Part shown: piece by piece, positions 7,513-16,600 of the stretch | Layout of the letters: each line of letters opens with the position of its first letter | Numbering within the stretch: the stretch's first letter is position 1 | NCBI GenBank assembly: GCA_009783865.1 | Contig: WRCR01000021.1 | Location: 1-18,899 of the forward strand | Direction: 5' to 3' | DNA length: 18,899 nucleotides | DNA from: Planctomycetaceae bacterium | Lineage (GTDB): Bacteria; Planctomycetota; Planctomycetia; Pirellulales; Thermoguttaceae | Position numbers and translations under genes: made by a program | Notes under the pieces: model-generated | Databases searched by the model: none | The model's input: the letters and a program-made list of their open reading frames with translations, nothing else | What the model was told of the DNA's origin: nothing

Positions 7513-10500
7513 CTATTCTAATGTCGGAAATGCAACTTCGCCGCGCAGTTGCGCTTTGCCGCCTTCCTTTTCATACACGCCGTAAAACAGAGAAACACAG
7601 TCGAGCCAAAGTGCAACCTTCTGTAATTCTTCATCGCTTAACTTGACCTCGTAATGTCCCGCCTTCAGTAGCGGATATAACTTCGATGCCCTTGCTCCGA
7701 AACTGCCCGGTATTGTACGGAAACGCTCGCCATAAGAGTAAAACACGTAGGGCTTTAACTCTTTGTACGAAGCGTACCATTGTCCGATGTTTTTATCATC
7801 GGGAACGAGTTTGCGGGATAAATCGGGAACAGGCGGCTTATGACCTTCCGCTATTTTTTGCGCATGACATTCAACACAGTGTTTATCCCAAATCGGCTGA
7901 ATCAAACGCGGATAACTGAAGTTGACCGCATCGGGAAATGACGGCTTTATCACGGACGCTTCCCGTTTGAATGCTTTCGGCGCAGCAACGCTTGTCATTT
8001 TCACCGCTGCCGCCTGCTGTTCATGACAGCCGGTGCAACTCAAGGTTTCGCCGTCATGAAGATAAATCGAACTCCGCATCGATTGGACTGCAAGCCCTTC
8101 GTCATCAATAACCTGCAACTGAAATTCACGGCGCGGCGGTACTTTGAAATGAACCGAACCGTCTTCTTCAATCGGTACGGTTCCCCAAACATTTCGGCAA
8201 AGAACAACGCTGTCGGTACTTGTCGGTTCGCGGAAGCCCGTTTCATGCGGCTGATGATTAGCGCGTCCGCCGCTGGGAACACTCATCGGCAGCAGTTGAA
8301 TGATGCGCAGTTCCTTCAATTTTTTGCCTTCGCTGATGCCGGTCGGATACGGACGAATCGTTTGATAAACATCGGTTACCAATACAGTGCCTTGTTCCCG
8401 TTGCGCCAGTTTTTCCCGCTCCGGCAGCAGATACGGCTGTTCTTCAATGTTCGGCGAAATCATCTCCGGTGCAATGTGCGGCGTTGGTCTCGGCATTAAC
8501 GGTATCGGACTATTACAGCCGATTTCAGGGTCGCGGTAAATCAACTCCTTGTTGCCGAAGGCATCGACAAGGTAAATGCCGTAATCGCCTCTGACATAGT
8601 CCCGGTTATGCCATTCAAAGCCCTTGTTGGCATCCATCGAAAAGTCGGCAACGGCAAGATAGTATTTTTCCGAAAGCGGAAACGGCGCACCGTACACTTG
8701 TCCGCCGCCTTGTGTTTCGGGGAACGCAATATCCGGTGTGAGCCGCTTCACCGGTGCCATACCGTCATCGTCTTCAACCCGCGGGTCAACAAGAACAAGC
8801 GAACCGAATGCCTGTCCGTGATGCGGCGCGCCGGTCGCAACAAACTTCGGTGAATTCGGAATACTGCGGCAATCGAGTTCCATATCCATCCGGTTTTCCC
8901 GCGGCGTAAAATTGCCGTGAACCTGACGGGTATCACGTCCGTCAATGCTGCTTATCCACGGCTGATGAGCAACGCAGCCGAAGCGGTCAGGATAATCCCA
9001 GCGGGTATAAAGTAATCTGCCGTCATTAGTCACGCTTGGATGCCATTCATTTGTTTCGTGGTAACTTAACGCTCTCATTCCGGTTCCATCGGAATTCATA
9101 TCGAAGAGCGTGAAAGTCGGACAAGCCCGCCCGCATCGGAGATAGCCACCGCGCCGTTCAGTTATGAATGCAATCCTTCCATTGGGCAGGAAACACGGGT
9201 CGAAGTCGTTCCAAGTGCCGTCAGTTATCTGCTTGAGGTTTTCAATTCGTGAGTCGGAAGTTATATCGGCAGTGAATATATGGAAGCAGCGTTCTTCGTG
9301 CCAATGTCCTTTAGTCGGGTCTGTATGAAACCGCTGTGCGGTATCGCCTTTACATTCAACGTATGCAAAAGCAATTCGCCGCGCATCAAAGGAAAGATCC
9401 GGCGAAAGAAACGAACCAGTGTCAAGCGTTTGCCCCTGTAATCTTCCGTTTTCAACTTTAACATTTTCGATAATGTTTCTGACTGCCGGTGCTTCTCCTT
9501 TCGCTAACTGCTGCGGTTTGAATTCCATTACATAAATGCCGCCTCCGGCGGGGAGATTGATGCCGTAGTACTGGTCGCACATGTGGCTGTAGGTAGCCCG
9601 ATGTTTTTTCACGAACAATATTTCCTTGAAATTCAACAGCGGATTGGAGAACGCAACTTGACGGCGAAGTTTGCAGGCATCTACGAAAAGCGTAAAACGC
9701 GGTGTCTTTTCGCTCACCGGTGTTGCTTCGGCTGCCGCTTTAAGTTTTTCGAGTTGTTCGATGAGAGCGGGTTGAACATTACCTGCGAGGTCTTTCGTCA
9801 AGGCATCGGTTCTGCGTAAAACAACATCGAGCGGGTCGCGGTCTTCAGCCGTGATTAAAGAATCCGGCAAAAATGTTTCGGCTGCGATTTTGTCAAACCT
9901 CGCTTTGTTTTTGATGTCCATTGACAACCGGACGTATTCGCTGCGGTGTTCTGCGTCCGCATTGCTCCAGCGATTGACATCGCCGGCTATTAATGAAGAT
10001 AATTCATTCGCTATGAAAATATCTTCTGCCGTGATTTTCTTGCCCTTGAATGTTGCGGCATCGCAGAACAAATTCAATTCGCAGATAGAAGCATAACCGG
10101 CACCGGTACTGTGTGCACTCAAGACCTTGATAGTGAAATAGCGTCCTTTGAGCGGTTTTTCAAACTTGACGGTCTGCGTTTTTTGCTCTTTCGGAAACTC
10201 ACCTTTGCTGACGACGACACCGCTGTCTTTTACGTCATTGGAGAAATACACTTCGTATTCTTTGATGATGCCGTTCCAGTTGTCGGTTCTCGGTACGACT
10301 GAAAAGCCGGTGATTTCGTATTCTTTCTGCAAGTCAACGGTCAAGATGTGCGGCAGTTCTGGAATCTTATCACGGAATTCGGTGTGCCACATTGATTTGG
10401 CATCGCCGTCCATTGCCCGATAGGGTTCGTAACCGACATCGCAACTGTCGGAAGTGATGACAACTTCCTGAACGGGCGGCGCAGCAAGACCGACAGCGGC

Positions 10501-10539
10501 AATTGCCGTGAAAAGACAGAAGAAGAAAAGCGGCTTCAT
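7513..10539 (-). CDS. Secreted HzsA-like protein: discoidin domain, beta-propeller and two CxxCH haem motifs
   Basis: Numbered from the ATG at 10539 (1008 residues). That start has GGAGG 8 bases upstream and begins a signal peptide cleaved near residue 19-20; a GTG at 10581 would sit at the predicted transcript start and is rejected. Residues about 24-158 look like an F5/8 type C (discoidin) domain (YRAMDGDAKSMWHTEF, GAGYASICELNLF). Residues about 318-686 contain PD40-type propeller motifs (NDFDPCFLPNGRIAF, EWHPSVTNDGRLLYTRWDY). Two c-type haem sites follow: CTGCH at 835-839 and CVECH at 888-892, the second preceded by a typical QPIWDKH. This order resembles the hydrazine synthase alpha subunit, whose relatives are widespread in non-anammox planctomycetes. 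The first haem motif lacks the Tyr four residues after its His that ligates haem alphaI in the Kuenenia enzyme, as I recall it. No other hydrazine synthase subunit is nearby, so hydrazine synthesis is unlikely. It is probably a secreted redox or sugar-binding protein. Confidence 0.8.
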   Translation of the reverse strand: MKPLFFFCLFTAIAAVGLAAPPVQEVVITSDSCDVGYEPYRAMDGDAKSMWHTEFRDKIPELPHILTVDLQKEYEITGFSVVPRTDNWNGIIKEYEVYFSNDVKDSGVVVSKGEFPKEQKTQTVKFEKPLKGRYFTIKVLSAHSTGAGYASICELNLFCDAATFKGKKITAEDIFIANELSSLIAGDVNRWSNADAEHRSEYVRLSMDIKNKARFDKIAAETFLPDSLITAEDRDPLDVVLRRTDALTKDLAGNVQPALIEQLEKLKAAAEATPVSEKTPRFTLFVDACKLRRQVAFSNPLLNFKEILFVKKHRATYSHMCDQYYGINLPAGGGIYVMEFKPQQLAKGEAPAVRNIIENVKVENGRLQGQTLDTGSFLSPDLSFDARRIAFAYVECKGDTAQRFHTDPTKGHWHEERCFHIFTADITSDSRIENLKQITDGTWNDFDPCFLPNGRIAFITERRGGYLRCGRACPTFTLFDMNSDGTGMRALSYHETNEWHPSVTNDGRLLYTRWDYPDRFGCVAHQPWISSIDGRDTRQVHGNFTPRENRMDMELDCRSIPNSPKFVATGAPHHGQAFGSLVLVDPRVEDDDGMAPVKRLTPDIAFPETQGGGQVYGAPFPLSEKYYLAVADFSMDANKGFEWHNRDYVRGDYGIYLVDAFGNKELIYRDPEIGCNSPIPLMPRPTPHIAPEMISPNIEEQPYLLPEREKLAQREQGTVLVTDVYQTIRPYPTGISEGKKLKELRIIQLLPMSVPSGGRANHQPHETGFREPTSTDSVVLCRNVWGTVPIEEDGSVHFKVPPRREFQLQVIDDEGLAVQSMRSSIYLHDGETLSCTGCHEQQAAAVKMTSVAAPKAFKREASVIKPSFPDAVNFSYPRLIQPIWDKHCVECHAQKIAEGHKPPVPDLSRKLVPDDKNIGQWYASYKELKPYVFYSYGERFRTIPGSFGARASKLYPLLKAGHYEVKLSDEELQKVALWLDCVSLFYGVYEKEGGKAQLRGEVAFPTLE

Positions 10540-10547
10540 AACGGAAT

Positions 10548-10552
10548 CCTCC
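10548..10552 (-). promoter_or_regulatory. Strong Shine-Dalgarno for the HzsA-like gene
   Basis: GGAGG on the - strand, 8 bases before the ATG at 10539. It settles the start in favour of this ATG over the GTG at 10581. Confidence 0.8.
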
Positions 10553-10589
10553 AATGCAGAAAAATATGAAGTGAATATCACCGGCTACT

Positions 10590-10618
10590 ATGTTAACCGA
10601 ATTTTCGCAGATTGGCAA
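10590..10618 (-). promoter_or_regulatory. Sigma70-type promoter for the HzsA-like/lyase/VWA genes
   Basis: On the - strand, TTGCCA (10618-10613, 5 of 6) and TAACAT (10595-10590, 4 of 6) are separated by exactly 17 bases. Transcription would start near 10583, giving a leader of about 44 bases. It would drive the three leftward genes separately from the giant gene upstream. Confidence 0.55.
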
Positions 10619-10620
10619 TA

Positions 10621-10639
10621 GGCGGTTCGCAAAACCGTC
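10621..10639 (-). terminator. Hairpin after the giant repeat gene
   Basis: A 7-bp stem (10621-10627 with 10633-10639, one G-T pair) with a 5-base loop lies 15 bases past the stop of the giant gene and just before the next promoter. No T run follows on the - strand, so intrinsic termination would be weak. It may instead protect the transcript 3' end. Confidence 0.35.
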
Positions 10640-10653
10640 CACTAAAGCGCAAA

Positions 10654-13600
10654 TTACCGCCGCATCATCTGATTATACTGCATGCCGGGATTCATCATCG
10701 GATACATCTGCGGATAACCCATCATCTGATAACCACCCATTGGATAACCCGTCATGGACGACTGCCGAATAACCTGCAACGCATTCTGAACTACAACGGA
10801 CTTAACCTCCAGCGGAATGACATGAATCTTCCTCGCCGGTTCTTCGACCGTCCGTCTGTCAATGTCTTCTGCGTATTCTTTCAATTCCGAAGCCAATGGT
10901 TCCGGCGCGATAATTTCCAGCGAGTTAGTTATCGCATCAATGGCAACCCGCGAATATAAACCGCCCGGCAGACGAGTTGACATCATCTTTTGCTGATAAA
11001 CATTTAACACCTGCTGTTGGACCCGCGATGCCTGCGTGTTCTTTATCGGCACCTTAATCGGCTTGGTAATCGACAATTCGCCGGGCAGTGCCGAAACATC
11101 AAAGAACGCAATCAGATTAGCGACTTCGTTGCGCTCCGCTTTCGCCCCGCGCACATTTATCGTGTTGTTGATTATATCTGGAATAATTTCCAGACGCGGC
11201 GGTGCATAACGGCTGGAAGCGGCGAAGCCCATCGTGTTATAACGGGGCTGCCCTGCTAACCGCTCACGAAGTATTGTTTGAATCTTCAGTGCAACGGTGT
11301 CCGCAGCGATGTTCCGCACGGAATAAATCGTGAAGTCCCTACCTTCAAAAACAACCCGGCTGTTAATCCGCTGTATAATCTGTTCGAGTTTATCAAGCGC
11401 AGCCGTATCATACGAGGCAACCGTTATCGAACCGTCTTCGTTCATCATTACATAAACATTCGGAAGCGGATTTAACGTTTCTGCATTATCCGCTGCATTT
11501 TCCGCACCGCGTCCTTCCGGTTTTTCGGCGGGGTCGTTCACAGAAAACAACGCCGGATATCCAAATCGAGAGGTTGATACGCCTTGTTCCGTTGTTTGCT
11601 TCTGTGGTTGTTCTTTCGGTTCTTCTTTTTTCTCTTCCGGCTGGTCTTCTTTCTTTTGGATGAGAGGTTCGTCTTGCCGATTGATTAAAAGCCGATTCGG
11701 TACATAGTTGTACCATCTCTTTTCGAGTTCCTTGACGGTTTGATTCGCATTGCCGCCGAGATGAATTACCCGCAACTGACTGTTAGAAGATTTCTGTAAC
11801 GGTGCTGGTGTCGTGATATTAGCAGCGGAGGGCGTAAGCTCCCCGGTTCCGACATTTGTTTCACCCATCTGAATCAGCAGTTTGCGGATTTTCTCAATCT
11901 GTTCTTTGCTGCCTTGGATGAAAATCATATTCGAAGTATTATCCGGCGTAACTGTCGGCGCAAGATAACCTTCGTCGTAAAACATCGTATTGATGGCGTA
12001 GTAAATCGTCATCGGGTCGTTGTTTTCAAGCGTGAAAACCGCCATCTCTTTTTCTTCAATGCGCATTTTTTCAATCAAGTCCTTGATGATTTTCTGCTCT
12101 TCCGGTTTTCCTTCGACTATCAACTGATTGCCGTAGGTTTCGTAAGTTGCATCGACATTCAGCCCCTGATTTTCGATGACAGTCCGCACCATAGCAATAA
12201 CGCTGCGTTCATTGGTGTTTTTCAGCGAGTAGGATTCGATGACTATATCTTTGTCCCGCTCGTTGATTTTATCGATAACGGATTTAACCTTGACTTGGTC
12301 TGCCGGCTTCGCCCAAACGAGCAGTTGATTCGGATTGACACCATATCCGAATTTGACGTTCGGCACGATAGTCAGAATAGTGTTCTGCGCTAAACGCCCT
12401 GTGCCGCGGGTAATAGTATAAACCTCCATTTCGGAAGCAGTTTCGACTCGTTCCGTCAGCATCTGGTCGAAGAGTGTCTTGATTTTCTCCTGCGCTGATG
12501 TTTTCGCCCAAACGACTAACTGTCCCGGTACACTGCTCGGAAAGACAATCGCTTCAGTTCCGAGTGATTGACGGACAAGCGTTGCCGTTGCGGAAATTTG
12601 CAGCGGCGGCAATTCGCTCAAATCGTAAGCAACCGGCAGCATTTCGGTATCTTTCGGACGCGGAACATCAAATTCGGCAATGTTCTTTGCGATTTTATCG
12701 TGTATTTCCCTAGTTGCATGAACAAGTAAATCACCGGTGCTTGGACGCAGTGTAATAACCGCTTCACCCGAAGCAGCATAGACACGATTCAAGAACATTA
12801 CACCTTCCGTCAGCGGTACATGTTTTAAGTAATACGTCTTCAATACCGGTTCGGGAAACGCTTCCGCAATGGTGCCGAGCATTTTGGAAATCGTCTCATG
12901 GTCAACCGGTGAAGTCCAAGCGATGATTTCGTTGGAGTTTATCGGAAATATAACCGACCCCGGAAATTGATACGATATAAGATTATACGCTGTCGATGCT
13001 TTGTTGTTGCCGACTTTATAAATCTTGAGAATCTGATTTTCCGAAACGTTTGCCGCCGTTTCTAATTTCATCAATGCTGCGGAAACATCTGCCTGTTCTC
13101 TCGGAGTTCCCCAAACGGAAATTTGGTCGGGCTTTGACCCCGGAAAAATCAATGCCTGCGGCGCAACACGGGTTATCAACGTTGAAATCCGATAATAATT
13201 CTGCCGCTTCAACACATATACTTCCAAGGTTGCCCGCTTGTGTTCTCGGTCTTCTTTGTACGATTTTATGAAGTCGGCAATCTTAACGTGTTCCTCTTCC
13301 GTTGCAACAACCATCAGCGATTGCAGTTCCGCTCCTTGGGTACAGACGGCATTTGGAAACGCCTGCAACAGCGACATACGCAGTGAAGGAATCGCAGCCG
13401 GCGGCTGGTCGTCAAGTGAATACAAGCGCGGCACTTGTTTCAATGCGTCCGGTATATCCTTGTCGATTTCCTTTATTGCTTTTTCGATTTCAATATGTTC
13501 AATCGGTGTTGCCATTACTATCAGAAGTTTTGCCGCAGTCGGCGGACGCTGAAACCTCTGCTGTGCATCCGGGTCAAACTGCGCATTCGGAAAGATACCG

Positions 13601-16600
13601 GCAAGCCAACTCTTCGCTTCGTTTATACTGATATATTGCAGCGGATATGATTTAACCACGGTCTTCAGATTCTCTGCCAGCGGCTTGCATGCTTCGTCAA
13701 TTATCTTCTGTATCTGTATTAACTTGTGCGGGGAAGCCCAAACGAGAATCTGATTCGGCGCACCGCCCGGCATCGGAAATGAATCGGGAAACACCCGCTG
13801 CACCAATTCAATGAGACGTTCTCTGCCGTAATGTGAACCGTCCGGTATCACAGCACCGAGCATTTCTTTTCTGCTGTCGCCGGAACGGTCGTTCAGTTCA
13901 TTCACTAACGCTTCGATTTTCTTGTGGTCGTTCTCATTGGCGTGGGCAAGAAAATCACGATAACTCATCATGAAACCTCCCCGCCGTCCTTCAAAAGCCG
14001 GAAGGGGAGAATAGATTTGGTGAAACTGTGCAGCCGGCACAATTTCCTGCAAGAGTTGCCACGCATTGAAAAAAGTCATCTCTTCTAATGAATACCGCTT
14101 GACAATCAATCTATGTCCTTCGATGTTTCCCGTTTTGATAATCTGTTCGATACCATTCGCCGCTTCTTTTTGGTCTCCGGCGGAAACGAAAACATAAACC
14201 GACTTCGTTTTCGGGTCAACTTTATAATAACCGGTTTTCTTCTTTGTGCTTCCGTAATTCATCCGATGCCACGCTTGATACATCCGTTCATAATAGTATG
14301 TTTCTCCCATTGCCCTCAAGACGTTATCCGGCGACATTGATTCCGCATTCGGCAGCGAACTCCGCAGAATTGTTTCGAGCATCACGGGGTCGGCTTCGCC
14401 GATGGGATAGACCGTTAAAACCGGTTTCAGCAATTCGTCCTTTTCACGAAGTTGTTCCAGCAATTCCTGAATTTGTGCGTGGTCCCGGACTCTTGCCCGC
14501 ACTATGATTTTATCGGCGGTAGGGTCGGCATAAACCTCGGAGTCAGGAATCAAACGTGAAAAAAGACGATTGATGTACTGCGGGTCAAGATTTGCCATTG
14601 AATAAGCAGCGAATTTCTCCGACAATTCCGAATTCGGGTCTTCCTTCTTATTCGACTGTTCAACGATGTCAGCGATTTTAGTGTGTTCTTCCGGCGTTCC
14701 CCAAACAAGAATACGTTTGGTTTGCGGTTCAGGAGTAACCTTCACACCGCTGTAGACATCTTGAATAACTTTCAGCAGCGTTTCCGGCTTTGCGCCCGCA
14801 ACCGGATATGCGACCATGTGCCGGTCATCAATCGAACCCTGCACGGCAAGCGTTTCGGTTATCTTTTTTAATTCGTCTTCAGTTGCCAAAACGAGCAGCC
14901 GGTTTCCCTGCTTGTCGGCAAATGGAACAGCATTGGGATACGACAACTTCAAAATTTCCTGTGCCGTTGTCAAATCGCCCAGCGACATATAAAAAACCTT
15001 TAATTTCTGCGCCGGTTCGTTCATCTTGTTTTCAGTCATCTGCTTGAGAATCTCGGCAATCAACTTATGTTCAGACGGCTTTGCCCAAACGGAAACCTGA
15101 TTTTGCGCCTTGTCTTTCACTATCGCAACGCCTTTCAAGTCCCTCGCAGCGGTCTGAATGAACGCTTCGAGACGTTCCCGTTGTTCCGTAGTTGCAGGAT
15201 AGATAAATAACATCGGTTCTTCCGGTGCTGTGAAAGTCGTCTGAATTGCGTTCACGCTTTCGGCGATAATTTTCTGCTGCAAGGGTTTTGCGATAACCAT
15301 CACTTGTTTTGCTTCCTTGTCCGGCACAACATACGCTCCCGGAGCAAGACGGGCAATTCCCTGAACAAGTTCCGGTGTCGGTTCGTAAGCAAAAGAATAA
15401 AACCGAACACAAGGGTCATTTTCACCCGGCTCCGAAGGGTCGATGGACTCAATCATCTCGCCGATTTTTTTGATGAGACGCGGATGACCTTCGACCACCA
15501 CGCTTGTTCCGTACATATCATAAGTCGGATTTACGGTAGGATATAGCCGTCTGATTATCGACATAGCATTGTACGCATCTAAGCGGCGGAGTTGAAATCT
15601 ACCGTACTTCTTTTCACTGCCGTCGCCGTTCATATTTTTGACCGCCGCTTCGACTGCTTCGTGTTCCTTTGCGGTTCCCCAAACGATAAGTTGCTGCGTA
15701 CTGTCATCGAAAGTCAACTTCGCCCGCGGCACCAACTTCTGCAATTCCGTTACAAATGTTGCCGAAGAATAATGTCCTCTGCCCGGAACCGGATTTATGG
15801 AATAAAAGCCGGAGTCAATCGGATACGCCTTGAAGAACCGCTTCTCGGCTTCTTCGTCTTGCGCATCAAGTTGTTTCAACAGCGCAAGCACGGCTTCCTT
15901 TCGGGTCGGCATAACCCGAATCACAAGGCGGGCGTTTTCCGGGTCGTCTTTGATTTTCGCATCAGGATAAATCTCTTTCAACACGGAAACAACCATCGGG
16001 GAGTCAACGTACTTGAGATGATGCACGATAACTTCTTCAGCCGGCGGCAATGCCGTCTCCGTTGTCGTAATGATTTTCTGAATCTTTTCAATATCCGGTT
16101 TAGAACCGTAAATCATCGCCAATGCGTTTTGTTTATCTTCAACCACTGTTGCATACGGCGCAAGACGGCTGAATGAGTTTAGCAACTCCGGTGTCAATTC
16201 CTTCTTGAGCGGTACGAAAACGATGTCGCCGTCCAACTCTTCGAGCAGTTTAACGATTTTTTCCTTCAATTCGGGATGCAGCCGCAGTGCCAACTGATTC
16301 GTTGTCGGATGAGCGGCAAGTGCGATTTCAGGATACATTCCCTGCAAAACAGACAGAGCATAAAACGGCTGTCCCTGCCTGAAAGTGTGAACATAAACCT
16401 CGTCTACGTCCTTTTCGTCTGCTTCAGAAGCGGTTACCAACTTCTGAATCTTTTCAATATCCGGCTTCTGCCCATAAACGATAAGTTGCGAGCGTTTCCT
16501 GTCCTGCATCACTACAGTGTAAGGAGCGATGCGCTGAAAATTCGTCAACATCTCCGGCGTGACTTCTCTTTTCAAAGGAATAAATGTAATATCTCCGTCA

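Noticed and set aside
8023..8499. 158-codon + strand frame within the HzsA-like gene
   Set aside because: Antisense to conserved haem-region codons, with no ribosome site or domain.
7513..10581. Hydrazine synthase, hence an anammox organism
   Set aside because: Only alpha-like domain order is seen. The haem alphaI Tyr is missing, no beta/gamma subunit or hydrazine dehydrogenase is nearby, and HzsA-like proteins are common in other planctomycetes.
10579..10581. GTG at 10581 as start of the HzsA-like gene
   Set aside because: It coincides with the predicted transcript start and adds a non-signal segment. The ATG at 10539 has GGAGG 8 bases upstream and starts a proper signal peptide.
15592..16176. 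194-codon open frame on the + strand
   Set aside because: Lies wholly antisense to the repeat gene, has low-complexity Arg/Phe/Asn-rich composition typical of a reverse frame, and shows no recognisable domain. The same applies to 11914-12393 and 16276-16755.
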